This document shows, in pieces, positions 21,463 through 35,000 of a stretch of 64,000 nt of DNA. The stretch spans positions 48,585,493 through 48,649,492 of the forward strand of contig OX419759.1 of assembly GCA_948567375.1 (NCBI GenBank), in the 5' to 3' direction. Each line of letters opens with the position of its first letter. The stretch's first letter is position 1. This DNA comes from Lunularia cruciata. Taxonomy: Eukaryota; Streptophyta; Marchantiopsida; Lunulariales; Lunulariaceae. Position numbers and translations under genes: made by a program. The notes under the pieces are model-generated. The model saw nothing but the letters and a program-made list of their open reading frames with translations, had not been told where the DNA came from and ran no database searches.

Positions 21463-22560
21463 CCTAGTCAATAAAATCATACTTGAGCAAGTTAACATGG
21501 TTAGACAGATGAGGAGATGGTGTTAGGTTGGCATGCATCTACCTTTCTATATATATTTTTTGAGGCCTTGGTGGTGTCTCTCTCAACACATACAAGAGGA
21601 GTTGTTGAGGTCATAGATCCAAAGGGTAGAGATATTGGTATAGGTCAACAAGATATTTATGGTGGCGTCTTAATAATGGATTATCTTTGCACATGTGTTG
21701 TGGGTGGCACAATGGGTGCCAAGGAGACAAATTGTGTCCTTCAACAAGCAATGTCTGCTCTCCAATCTAAAGATTGGAGGGCATACACCTTCTTTGTGTA
21801 TGAGAGAATGGTAAAGTGTGAATAGTACCATTTCCATCTTAGAGACCATAGTTGGTACCTCATGCTCATGAGAAGCTAAGACATTCTAGAGTAAAGCATA
21901 CATATAGCTTACTCTATAGTCCTTATTGATGGTATGGTATATAGACCAATGTACAATAGTTTGTGACCAAATGTGTGCTTTTTTACCAAGTTAGAGCATT
22001 GTTTAATGCTCTTATGCCACAAATATGCCCATTACCTATCATAGGATTGGGTTACCATTAGAGTTTGGACTTTGTTGGGCCTTTACCATTGACTCTAAGA
22101 CATCTTTGGTATGTTTTGGTTATAGTGGAGCACTTCTCTAAGTGGATTGAGTTGGTGGCACTTCTAGACAAGTCTAGTGAAAGGATGGCTTACTCATTCC
22201 TAGATTGGATTCTTAGTCATTTTGGTGCACCAATTGAGGTTTTGATTGATCAAGGTACAGAGTTCTTGGAGGAGTTTAAGGTCATGTGTGACAAGGTCTT
22301 GATTGATCATTGTACTACCTCCCAAGATCACCTTAAGGCAGATTGCTTAGCAAAGAGAGTGGTTTAGACGGTGAAGAGAGAATTGCATAAGTATGGTTTG
22401 CAAAGAGGCCACTAACAAGATTGGGATTTCCAATTACCTTGGTTGGCCATGTGCTATTAATTCAGCCAGAAAGTCCTCTTAGCATCCTTCTCTCCTTACT
22501 TTCTACTCTATGTAAGATATCTAGAATTACTTATAGCCATTTATTGTGATACTTTTGTAG
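21463..22560 (+). pseudogene. B2 integrase
   Basis: After A2 the B2 polyprotein resumes: an N-terminal region with an HHCC-type neighbourhood (21,517-21,825), then the integrase core. MDFVGPLPLTLRHLWYVLVIVEHFSKWIEL (from 22,065) carries the first catalytic Asp, and LIDQGTEFLEEF (about 22,243-22,275) the second. The Glu region follows with the HCTTSQDH and LAKRVV..TVKRELHKYG blocks. LPWLAM and FSPYFLLYVR to about 22,520 complete the core. Stops interrupt after LAKRVV. The DDE core inserts the element DNA in an intact copy. Confidence 0.85.
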
Positions 22561-22779
22561 TTTTGGACTTTGATGATCCAAAAATATGGAAGAGCACATG
22601 TTCTTAATGGACAAAGATCTATTGGAGAGTAATATAGATGGCCTTTGAGAACTTGGTGATTGCTTAACATAGGAATACCTTATGTTATGCTACTATATTA
22701 GGAGGAGGTTATAGACCCTTGATCCATCAATTTCATCCAAGTGACTAAGTATATCAACAACACACTACACCAATGACAC

Positions 22780-23110
22780 TTGATGTTACTATAGGTTGCA
22801 TTATCTTGAGGGTGCACAAGGTTTTGCCTTCTAAAGTCCTCATGTTGGGAAGACATGGTGGTGTTGTTTAGAAGGATCATGTGCACAATTGTATGCCATG
22901 CCACCTCCCAAACATTGATTGCACTATGGATCCAAGCTTGGTACTTGTACGTGTAGGCTTATTGTGTATTATATGTGGTTCTTTTGGTAAAGTTGTTACT
23001 ATGTTGGTGTGTGATAATTGCTTGAGAGGATGACATCTAGCATGTTTGATTCTCTCTCTTATTGTGGCTCTTCAAGGATAGTGGTTATGTCTTAGATGTA
23101 CTTGACTTAT
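22780..23110 (+). pseudogene. B2 PHD zinc finger downstream of integrase
   Basis: In one frame from about 22,850 the sequence reads VGRHGGVV.KDHVHNCMPCHLPN and then a C4HC3 PHD finger. C-I-I-C starts at 22,965, C-D-N-C follows, H-L-A-C comes next, and C-L-R-C ends at 23,099. A conserved Trp position before the last Cys pair is kept (WLCLRC). All eight zinc ligands are present with normal spacing. Two codons are stops: one where PHD fingers have Trp before the His (RG*HLAC), and one before WLC. PHD fingers bind histone H3 tails. Here it would be the C-terminal module of the B polyprotein. Only B2 extends this far in the window. Confidence 0.75.
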
Positions 23111-24323
23111 AGCTAGTTCATCTTTTATGTGATATAGATTGCAAACAAACAACTAATGATGGGGCTCAATAGTACCTAGACTCTTGATCTTGGTACACTA
23201 CAAGGACATCTCACAATTTGGAGTAGATGACTATTTGGAGTTAGAGAGACTAACCCAAGAATACCATGCCTTAGAGTTGCAATCCTTGTAAATTATGATA
23301 ATGTTAAGGATGGAAAGTGTATACAAGCAATGAAGACTTTGGATGCTTACTTTGGGAAATTGAATCCATCTAAGCCATGTACAAGTTTTGTGGCATTTGC
23401 ATTACTATTGAAGATAGTAGAGCAAATTTGTTTTAAAATTTGATGGTGATCTTTACCCTTGGAAGTATCATAAACTTCTTGTTTCCAAACTTTGAGTTAT
23501 GGTTCATGCTTTTGGGTTAACTTGTCGAGGGAGGAATCTCATTCCTTGGCAAGTAGACCATATCCAAGAGAAAAGTGAGGTAAAACCATAACCTACAAAT
23601 CTTTCTAGATTACCATGCACCACCAACGATTAACAAGACAACTTGCTAGAAGGATAAAACCTTTGAATTTTTTTAATACATACCCATTAAAAAAGGAAAG
23701 ACAATTTAAGGTACATAAAAAACATTGGGTGCAAATTTTGACATAGTTAGCTTTTATTTTAGATTTTATTTATGTTTTTTGAATTATAAGATTGTTTTAT
23801 AATATTCCAATATTCTAAAATATATAATACCAAAAGAGAACAAAAGGTATCAATGTAGAATAGAGTATGCATAAAACTCATTTCAATTTTAAAATTATAA
23901 ATTTCATATTGATTTAGATTAAATTAATTTTCTCCATTCTTCATCCCTTTAATTTTTTTATAGCTTATATTTAGCTACATAACTATTGGGATTTTGCATA
24001 AGTATTTTGTTGTGGAATCTATCTTTGGTTCTTATTTCTTCATAGAGTTTGGATTTTAAGAGCTTGTGAAGAAGCTATATGCTATATTTTTTATCTCAAA
24101 GTTCCTTATTTCACATTACTCCTTGAATATGGAGGTACACATAATGAATTGGTGAAGATCATGACTTAATAGCAAATGGAACATGTATTGGTTCAAATAA
24201 CATTCTAAAAGCATTATAATAAATGATGATGTACTTAATACCTATTGTGTATGTAAAAAGAAAGAAATTTATAAATTTTATAAGATTATTGAACCTTCTT
24301 TCTAATCATACAAATCTAGAACA
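23111..24323 (+). mobile_element. B2 3' region, decayed
   Basis: About 1.2 kb between the PHD finger and the next family B LTR. No domain is recognisable. Base composition shifts from about 60% to over 70% A+T near 23,650, so part of it may be unrelated AT-rich sequence inserted or accumulated at the 3' end. Confidence 0.4.
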
Positions 24324-24887
24324 TGTAATAAAATTAGCTAGACAAATTATGTAGAGGTGAAAATTGGCTTAGTAATATCTTTAATGATATTATATATGAT
24401 GGTTTAAGTAGATTATATAGACGATGTCACCAAAGGAGTACTTCCACTAAAAGGGTACAGGTCAATAACACCATTAAAACTTAAGAGGCAATTTTGGAGA
24501 CCTTGAAGAATAGAATCTTCCTCTTCTTCTTAAGGAGTAAGCATTGCTCTCTCCCTTTAGTTTGTCTTATTGAGATCTTTCCAATTTTACCTCGCCCATG
24601 TTGCTTTGAGCTTCTTATAGGAAGATTTCACAAATATTCCCTTTGTCAAACTTGTTTGACCAACCAAATAAGACAAAGTTAGACATGTCACCAATTCATA
24701 TACCTAATCTAAGGGTGATTTCACTAACATGTCACCAATCCATATATTTAATCCAATGGTGTAGCTCTCTTTGAAAGGATCCTCTTTGCTATATAATAAA
24801 GACAAGGTGCTCCCCTAGGGCATTGGAATATTGAGGAATGAAACTTTTTGTTTCTCTTGGGGTTTCTACTCTCCTTGAAATATTACA
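24324..24887 (+). mobile_element. Family B LTR, probable 3' LTR of B2
   Basis: It starts TGTAATAAAATTAGC and ends GAAATATTACA, with inverted TGTAATA/TATTACA termini. It carries the TTTGACCAACCAAATAAGA block, the GCTATATAATAAAGAC box and the GGTGCTCCCCTAGGGCATTGG block of the two upstream B LTRs. It is 564 bp because it has one ~155-bp U3 unit instead of two. Its 3' flank (AACTA) does not match the B2 5' flank (GTTAC), so it might instead be a solo LTR. Confidence 0.65.
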
Positions 24888-27800
24888 AACTAGTGAGTAT
24901 TGACTTGAATTAAGGCTTTCTTTTTATAGTTAATTCATATCATTCTATGATTATTTTGGGATAAATTTAGTAAAATTGTTCATATTAGATCTATATGTAA
25001 TATTTTATATATACCAAAGTTAGCTACTATTGATAAAGACATTATTATTTCTTGTCATGGTTTTCAGAATACTTATCAATATAAAATAGCTCTACTTACA
25101 AATATATTTCATTGTAAAAATAGTATGATGATACACATAAACAAGATGTGGAAATTAAAAGGGAGAAAATGGATTCTTAATAATTACCAATTTATCTTTG
25201 AGTTCAAAATGGAAGATCAATTATGATTACTCACTATTTATGATTCCTTGATATGAATGTTAAAAGGCTATCTTATGATATGTTGCACATTTATTATTGA
25301 GAATATGAGTTATAACAATTTGATATAAAGAAAATTTGAAATCAACGTGAAATAACAATATATTTTACTTATTGAAAAGACTATCATTAATATAAAAGTT
25401 AGAGTAGTAGTTTATTAACAAAATTTATCATTTCATATTAAGCAATGTCTTATACTTAATATATCTCTTTTGAAACATACAATTATTAGCCTTTTCTATA
25501 TAGTCCACATAAAGGTATCATGCATATCCTTGATTAAGGATAACCATGAGGAGTTTAGTATCAAGAATTTCTCAAGGACAATTATATAATTAATAAAATA
25601 AATTGAATAAGATATTTTATATCACCTTGGAATCCTGAACTCATTGTCAATAATCTTATTCTATTGCTGGTTGCAATATTTTCATGATTATATATATAAA
25701 GGAAATTCTGACTTGAATATAGAGATCTTTAACTATCTCTGGGTAGTTATAAGTAAGTTTAAAGCTCTCATCTAATTAAGCATATTTATTAGAAGGAAAT
25801 ATCTAATTATGAACTTTTTGACTAGTAATATAGTTTATACGAGACCTAGTTAAGAAATATATTTACAATCATAATGACTAGTATAAGAGAGACTTATTAT
25901 TTGATTATATATATTGTTTGAGTTGAGTATGTCTTTTATTTATCTTATATGCTATATTATCAATATGCATGAATTGTAATGCTTTTTTAGTTTTATTTCC
26001 ATATACCATGAAAAGAGATATCATTAAAAACATCTTATTTTGAAGTTTGATATGGAAAAGTCTTTATGTGTGTCCAACTTATCACAATATTCATATATTA
26101 CTTGCATTAGAATAGCACTTATGTATCTAGATAGCTCAGTTTCATATAGAAACCTCAGATTTTATATGTTGTGTTTAAAGGTGAACGTGAAATACAAGAA
26201 TCTCCATATATTTAATATATAAATATTAAGTACAGGTGCATTTATTGTATTCTTTATCGTATGAAGAGTTATTCTCAATATAATTTTAAAATAAAAGAAT
26301 ATCCAAAATCACTTAATTATTAAGGAGTTTACATTCTTATTCAATCTTTTTATATCCAAAATTAAACTTATGTCTTGATGATTAAAGAATTGAGATATAT
26401 AAAATTATGGCAACATGAATAAAGAGAACTATATCTAAAGTTTCCGATCTTTGTATTATCATAAAGTCCTTCTCAAGAACTGTATAAGAAGACCAAACTT
26501 GATTTAAACATACGCTTAGAAGACTTTGAAATATGAGTTGTAAGGTTGGTTTGAGTATAATTTTGAAAGATAAAAAGAAGAGAAAGATCCAAGGAAGTAA
26601 AAATTTCTATATCGTAAGTATAAGAAGAGTTTCCAAGGTTTGCTTTCAATCCAAACCCAATCCATTCAGATTTGATTCATGGACGTAAGTAGATATATAA
26701 GCTAATGCTATAATTCATGATGCAATATGAGGGCAAGGGACGACATCTTAGATATTGCAATGTTCTTAAATTGAATATTAAATTATGACTGACTCATGAC
26801 TTATGAGCAACAAACTACAAGATACAACAAGACATAAGATTAACTTGTGAAACTCCATAAATAACTAAGCCACCATATAGTTGAATGGCATTGTAAGTAT
26901 TCCAAACTAGATTGAAAGTCTCTCTCAAGTTATACTAAAAAGTACCACATTTTATTCTCATTTACCCAACAAAATTTAAAGCTCATGATATTAGCGTGTT
27001 GAACTTAACCTACAGACTTTTATTAAGAGTGATAAACCATATTTATTATGTACAAGTATGTACAATTACATCTTATAAGAGTAATAAGATGTATGAAAAT
27101 CAAATTTTCTTTATCTCTATATACTCAATATTAATTTATGTTTTCACCACAAATATTTAATATCTAGGCTGAATAATCAATGAGAATTTTTTAATATTTA
27201 AGTCTAGATTTATTTAGAGTTTATATTGGTAACTGTATATTGAAACCTGTTTGATTTTGCTATGTATAATTTAAGAAGTAGAAAATGTAACAACATATTA
27301 TCTTAGTTATTTTAAGAGGTGCTTGGATTAGTATTCTCGTTGGTACATTATGCTATCCAAATGATGCATAAAATAAATGATATCATAATAGGTAGATTGT
27401 ATTAGTTGTAGTTTCTTAAAACTTAAGTTATTAAACATTTAATTTTAGTATGAATATAGCAAGTACAATAATAGAAAAGAAGTATAGTTTCAACTTAAGT
27501 TAGTTTCTATAGATTGATGTAAAACTGGATCAAATATTTTATTCTATAAAGGGATAAACTGGTATCAATCTTAATATCATATTAATTTTACATTATACAT
27601 GTTTAAGAACACAACATATATCTAAAACATCAATTTTTAGTTCAAAATAACATAATATATGAAGTCCATCATGGAAAGAATTTGATTTCAAAAGAAAGGA
27701 AGTTTGTAGAGTGTCAACACAAGCACAAATACCATAGGTTTTCTATAGTTTGATATGAATAGTAATATTAACCTCAAGGAGAAGAAATACTAGTATGCCT

Positions 27801-28400
27801 CTTTTCATGATATTAATAACATCATATTTATGTTATTTAAATTATTAGCATCATTTCTAAATATGGATGGTTAAACTATCATATGTTAGTTGATACATGT
27901 ATTGATCTATATTTGTAAAATTATTTAGAAAAGAAAGACTTTAACTTATTACCTATATTTTACTTTTTCATTGTGATCTTTAAAAGTTCATATTAAAAAA
28001 TTTCATTCTACATTTGTAGGATGGTAAAAAAAAAAATAAAAAAAAATGTAGTCTCAAGTTATAAAAAGAAGTAGAAAACAAATGGATACAAGGAGATTCT
28101 TTGCTTGCAATCATGGTATTAACAGTTTTCACAATGTTACAAGTTGCAATTGATATTGGATTAATTTCACTTAAGTTTTCAAACCTACACCTAGGTTTGA
28201 TTGTAAGAATTGTAATTTCTCAAACATATGTAACTTAAACTTTAAGATGCTTATGCCATAAAGCATGAATAATACACAAAGTTACCAGATAGAAAAGTTT
28301 GGTAGAATATTGTAGTTTCTAAAACACGGTGAAATTAAAACTAGAACAGTGAATTAAATTAGAATTTTGAATTATTCAAATCTGTAGATGGATGACTATG
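24888..28400. other. AT-rich non-coding block
   Basis: About 3.5 kb of very A+T-rich sequence with no ORF above 62 codons, no recognisable gene, and no clear tandem array beyond short A/T runs (for example the A-rich run at about 28,026-28,047). It may be a heavily decayed retroelement. It ends where the gene island begins with a sharp rise in G+C. Confidence 0.5.
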
Positions 28401-29052
28401 CTTCTTGGTGCTCTCCAGAGATGTTTGATCCAGAATTATAGTTTCTAAAACACAAAGTGAATTTTTGTTTTTTCTGGTGACTATTTTGGTGGTGCGTGTC
28501 GCGTCCTTATTGCTGCACAATTGCATCACCGGCGAAGACCTTTGTTTTCTTTGTGCGTTGCTGCTTGTTGAAGTAGGGTTTAGGGTTTATGTGTTCTGGT
28601 GCATCTTTGGCTCTGGTTTCATTTTTCTGGTCACCGTGGCTCAGCAAGAGTCAGCTCATGACGAGCGCATGAATGTGTAAGACTTTGGTTTAGCAACCTA
28701 GAATTGTGGTCCAGAGGGGCTTTGCGAGTACCACTCTATGCTCCTCACTTCAAACTTACAGTTTTGTAGAGCACAGATTATTATCCTGATTCATTTTCAC
28801 GGGCATTTGGTGATTTGAAATTCAGGTGCCAGAATGTTTCATTTCGATTGCCGCTTGGAACAAAGCGAAGTCCTGTCGTGGTCCAGTGCAGGTGAATACA
28901 TCTGAGATAGCTGAAAACTGGACAACTGAAGAGTCTGTTTCGAGGAAATGTATCACCGGTGTTCATGTATGTCTGTCAGTCAGTGTCAATAGTCGTAACG
29001 TCCTTGGGGGCATGGAGAGGAAGATTTTAGGCAAATTTTCCGGACCCAAGGT
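28401..29052 (+). promoter_or_regulatory. Upstream region and likely 5' leader of the Nrap gene
   Basis: The base composition changes from AT-rich to gene-like. Candidate splice donors (for example AAG|GTATGAG at 29,050) and open stretches at 28,465-28,680 and 28,826-29,050 could belong to a leader exon, but they have no similarity to Nrap N-termini. I see no unambiguous TATA box. The Nrap start codon at 29,053 overlaps the GTATGAG. Confidence 0.4.
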
Positions 29053-32000
29053 ATGAGTACACGTGCTGCAATGGGAGAAGCGACGCTTGCTGTCGTGAAG
29101 GTGGAGGAATTGTTGAAAGAGGTGAGAATAGACTACAGCAAGACCACGGCTATTGAGCGCGCTATTGTTTCCGTCCGAGAATTCCTGCTCGGGTTGAAAG
29201 ACGTGGAGGTAGGTTTGCTGAAATAATTATCTCTAACCATGCGCTTCTGAATAATTTGTTGTGCACAGCACGTGGATGGATTTGTTATCATTTTTTACGC
29301 ACTTTTCTGCGAGAAAATTTGTCTGCTTCTAAACCTTGGAGTACACTGAAGAGAATAGCGAGCTGCAGACCAAATTTAGGTTGATGCGATTCGACTAAAC
29401 TGAATTATGGAAAGGCATGGATTCTAAACTGGAACGAGCTGATTTCGGCAACCAGTTTCAGACAATGAAGTTTGATGAAGACTCCGTGAGTGTTACAGAA
29501 CGTGGGATTGCTAACGTTGGTACTGCTATCCAGGTCACAGCCTCGTTAGCCGCTAGATTTGTCAAAGACCTTGGTGTACCAGAGGATAAGTGCAGGTTCA
29601 AGTTTCAAAAGCCTGATTCCGTGGATGTTATTGGGAGTTATTTGACTCAATCGCTTACGAAGCCAATTCAATGTGTAGACCTGGCTTTGCGCATTCCGAA
29701 GGTTAGTAGTTTCAAGATGTCACGGGAAATCCTGTGAGCTGTAGCAATGTTTGTTGATTTGGTTCAAATAATCCTGCGGTGGTGACACCTAATGTGTTTT
29801 CCCTGACAGGTATGCTTCCACGAGAAAGACTACCTCAATTATAGATATCATGCGAAGCGACTTATCTATATATCTGCTATCGAGCGGAAGCTTTCCGCAA
29901 GTGGTCTGTGTGATAAACTTGAGTGGGCTCCATTCAGCAATGACGCCACGAGGCCGATTCTGGTCGTGTACCCTGGTGTGTTGAAGGCAAAGCATTTGTT
30001 TCTTTCTCGCAGTGTCTGCGTTTGGATCACTTGCATTTTCACATGGATGGTTAAGTGATAGTGGTATGATGTTTATTAGCTGCTGATGAGTCTCGGGAGA
30101 CGACGAAGTTCTTGCTGCGGTTGATTCCTACCGTATCGATCGAATATTTTGATCGGTCGAAGCTTGGACTAGAAAGAAACAACGTTAGAGACGCAAAGTC
30201 TAAAGGTGCGTGCTTGAAACTGTTCTCGTGGTGGAAGTAGCGTGTCCAGTAGATTTCAGTTTTGGACTCCTTAATATGTTTTACCCATATCATCACCTAT
30301 TTGAATAGCACTTAAATCCTTACTGATGTATCGGGTTTCGACGTATTCTCCCAGGACAGAGGGGCTTCCTTTACCGACCCCGCATTACACGTCCAACATA
30401 CTGGAGGACATGCTTCTTCAGGAGCACTCTAATTGGCTGCAGTGCCATCTTTCCAAATCCTCGGCGCTCCGCGACGCCATAAGCCTGGCTAAGGTAATTC
30501 TAAGAGAGTGCTGGCTTTCATAATGTGGAGTATCTTTTCTCCTGGAAAGATTTGATGTCGAGTTGCTTCTGACGGGAAATTTCAGATTAATGGACTCTCA
30601 GATGATTAACGGTTAACATTTCTTGTGTTACAGGTATGGCTTAGACAGCGGAGAGTCAATGGGAACCAAGATGGACTGAACAGCTTCCTGATGTCAATGC
30701 TGATAGCGCACCTCAGCACTCCCGCGGGAAAATCACGCATTTCAGAGCACATGTCTGCCCTGCAAATGTTTCGGGTAACGCTAGATGCCATTGGTACGTG
30801 ACGAAGTAGTGATTGACCAAGCCATAGTTTAAGTTCATCTCTTTTGCTGGCAGATCCACATAATGGATGCGAAACGAAGCGCCTCATGTCCTAGTTTGTT
30901 CTTTGTCCTGTCTCAGGGACCATGGATATTCTGGGTCGAGGAATTATGATGCAGAAAAGCGAAGAAAGCTACGTCTCGCCTGATGTATGATACTAAACAT
31001 TCTGGGCAAAGATTAAATCTTGTGGGACCTGAGTGGATGTTGGAGGGATTCACCAAACTCTACATCATCCTTCGCAGTTTCTATCTTGCTGGTTGCCGCA
31101 GAAACTTGACTGAAGTGGCTTACAGCCTGTGCGTTGTCAGTGCAAGTAGTCTGCATAGAAATGACTATTGTCTGTCGGCAAGTGTATTGAGTCGAGTTCT
31201 GGGACGTTTGTCTGTCTATTTCCTCAGGTGAAACAGATGAAATCGTCGTTTGAAGTTGTGATGGTTGACCCCTCAGGGCTTTTGAATCTTATGCAGCGAC
31301 TGTCAAGAAGTGCACTTGCGGAGGTACACTTTTCATGACAATCTTTACGTCCTCTTTCATTAAGGTTGCAAGCTTTGCTTCTTCGTACGTTTACTCTGAT
31401 TGAAAACCTTTGATGATAAGTTTAAAATGATTCTGCTCCCATCTCTCAAATATGCTGATAAGAATCCCTCTTCATCACTCAGCTGACTTCCGGTCGCCTT
31501 GTAGTTGAAAGATGATGCGTCTCGCACATTACAAGCCATGAAAGGTGTGAGGGATGGAGGATTTGACGCCGTGTTCATGACACCCGTGGTCTTCGCTGCA
31601 AAGTATGATTATCATATAAGGTATGACAGAAATCAGTTCCTTCCTCAGACAATACTGCCAAGTACACATTTTGGCTCTGGCGCGATCTTTCAGTTGTGGA
31701 ACCGAGATAACAATCTGAAAATTCCTATCACGACGCTCATATTTATCCTTGTGTACACTTCCAAGTTCCGTTGTCTTCAGACTGGTGCTTGTCATTAACT
31801 CCGCATGAACATCGTGTGACCTCTCCAGATTGAAAGCGCCACCCGGTACCTCAAATTCTTCTCTCTGTCTCGACCAGGAGAGCTGGCGTGTTTATGAGAA
31901 AAAGGTGGAGGCCATCCTTCGCAGGGCTCTCAGTGACAGAGCTCTTCACGTACGAGTCTTGCAGCGAACTCTTCCTCCGGAGTGGAGACCATCTTTGGTA

Positions 32001-35000
32001 GGCTAAATTCCCTGATGCATGACCTGGTAACTTGTGCAGAATGAGTGCAGAGATGTTGCATATATATATAGTCCCCTTCGCTCCAACTCACATTTGTTGT
32101 TTTGCTTCATGGTTCCCTTACATGTGTTCTGTACAGTCCAGCAAGTACTAGTACGTCTGCTCTCATGTCGGACATGTGTTCTGTGCAGTCTGTCAATTTC
32201 AGTTCTCTTGAATGGTTTAGTTTTGACTTGTGGGTCTTCAATTATAGCTTGTTTATTTCACTACATGCTTTACTTAGCGCTGATGTATATCTGTTCTCTA
32301 CTGTTGATCAGGATATAGTGATATTTCGTTTGTGCATAACCTCGCGTTTAATCTGTTAGATTCTTTACCTTATTTACGGTTTCATTGCTCATCTCGATTT
32401 GCACATATCATGTTTACATTTCCATGCACACCATTTGCACGGAATGAGTTCTGGATTCCCCGGTCTTCGAACGGCTTCTGCTATCATGTTTGAATATATA
32501 TTCTTGGAACCACCCTGCATATATATTCTTGCTCTCATATACCTATATATTCTTGGAACCACCCTGACCCCTATTTATCTGGCTTCTTGCAATGAAGGGC
32601 TTGGATTGTATACAGAATATTCCACTTGTGGTCGGGATACGTCTGAACAACATTGACATTGCCCTACGAATGGCGGACATTGGCCCAGGTGCCGAGGACA
32701 AAGATGAGGTAAACTATGCTATTTCGTTATGGCTTCTGCAAATAGTTCAGGTTCGAAGCTACTGTAGGTTTCTTTGTGAGGTCGCCTCAACCAAGCTAGT
32801 CCCAAGCTCATCATGTTAAAAGCTTTCCCGATGATTTTTTAACCTTTGGCGGATTGAATTTTCAAACTTCCAGGCCAAGAAATTTAGAGCATTTTGGGGT
32901 GAAAGAGCAGAATTGCGACGATTCAAAGACGGGAAAATATCGGAAACTGCAGGTTAAGAATGCATGTAGCAATTCCTTCAAACTTGTATAACGCTTTAGT
33001 TTGCTGATCAAACAAAGGGGTGGCAATCTCATTACCGTTAAGACCTAGCATCGCGAATGTATGGGCCTTACTTATGGGAGTTGTATTCATCAGAAACTAC
33101 TCAAACTAATTCTAAGTATGCTGGGAAATGGATGAGACTAGTCTTTCTGAGCACATGTCAATCCAGCAGAAATCTGCTTGATATTCCTGTTCTTTTATGC
33201 AGATTTCTTTCTTGAGAGATGAAGTAAGGAATTCTCACTTACTTGTGTTTTGAAGTACAGTTTGGGAATGTGAGCCATTGCAGCGACATCTTATCATCGA
33301 GCAGATTGTCCGGCATGTTTGCCGCAGACATCTTTCCCTCTCACCTTCTGAGATAGATGTTGTCGCCGGGCAACTCGATTTCGCCATCACGGTCAGAGGA
33401 AAAGGTAAGCAAGTGGGTGAGGGTTTGTTGTGCCTGTCGCCGGGAATCCTCCTGACTGAGAAGAATTCCTTAAGCGACCTGATCAGCCATCTTAGCTGGT
33501 ATACTATCTTCCGTAGCGTTGATTGTATCCACTGATGTGTGCAGATCAAGCAGCCGTAATGCCGAAAATCCTGGAGGTTTACGAGACTTTGTCTAAACGG
33601 CTTCGGACTTTGGAGAACCTTCCTCTGAACATTGTCAGCGTACAGCCTTTAAGTGCTGGTACTTAACGGGACCCACAACCTAGTTGGAGTGAACTTGTCG
33701 CATAATATCTCAGTAGTCCAGATCGACTCTATCTTCTGCACTTCCGTATTTTATTGTGCTCGGGTTGTTTATCTCTCGCAGAATTCAGGCACGCAGCCGT
33801 TTACTACCAACAGCCACATCCATTGGCTGATGAAGAAGTAGGATCAAAGCCCGTACCTAAGATCTTGGGCGCCTGCTTGGAACCATTGGAAGTCGTCATA
33901 CAGGTAGAGATATTTATTTATTAGTCTGCCATCTTTATGTAACAATGAAGTATATTTGTACTTGGGCTGTGGTATTGTATCTAGGGCATTGTATCTCGAC
34001 GGGATGTTGACCTAAGTCACGGTAATATTTGTTATGGATTACCTGTGTACTTCCTTTTGGTGTTATGTGTTGATGGGCTCATGCTGACTTTCAGCATGTT
34101 GGGATATATCCTATTCACACATGGGCTCGTGGATTATTTGGGGGTGTTGTTAAACACAAGCTAAACAATCAATGAACCCATTCAAGAGTTCGCTCTTGCT
34201 CGCACTAACCGCCTTCTGCAGGTACACACAACTAACTCTATAGGCTGCGCTCACCAAAATATGTGAATGTCAGAGTCAGTCCAGTCAGACTTGGATATGG
34301 AACTGTGTTGTTTACAACGGTTTCTGTATTTATTACGTAAGATGTGTGAGTGACAGCTCTGTCGGAGTTTTACATCTCAGACGTAGATCACAATGTTATG
34401 TCTTGTCCAGTAGTGTTATGCGTGTGGATCAGTGTTTAACTTCATGTGTTCTACATTTCTTATTCAATCTGTTCAGCTGGAGGGATCAGGAAGGTGGCCC
34501 GATGATCCTGTAGCTATTCAAAAGACGAAACTTGCATTCTGTCTCAATATCGCTGACAGGTAATCTTCTTTGAGACTTTTCTCGACTTTGATATTCTTTA
34601 CTTTGCTTTCTTTCACACATGATTGCATCTCACAAGCGGTCCTGTTCACTACGGATTGTAGTCTGCAGAAAAAGTGGGGTATCTTTTGTGTTGCCAGTGA
34701 AGACGCCGTGGATATATTGACGGAAGGCTTCATCTTCCGACTTTCCATCCTGTATGAGAAGGACAGAACGTCTATAAACAAGGAAAGGATAGGTGTGACT
34801 CGTCTCTCCTAATTCCTTGCTGATCGTTTGTGTGTATGTGTATCAGCTGGTTGGTTGGTTCTCTTTCTGGACATTCTCTAAAACTACAGTATATGAACTG
34901 CCTGTGGTTTCGGTACTACCATTTGGTGCCCTTTATCGGATATCGGATCTCTAAGCAACGTCTTTTCATAGCTTAACTTAGAGCAAAAAGGATGATATCC

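Noticed and set aside
24888-28400. Possible organellar (plastid or mitochondrial) DNA insertion because of high A+T
   Set aside because: No organellar gene, tRNA or rRNA fragment is recognisable.
28826-29056. Open frame just upstream of the Nrap start, ending at a possible GTATGAG donor
   Set aside because: No similarity to Nrap N-termini. The ATG at 29,053 gives a start that aligns with plant homologues. It may be part of the leader.
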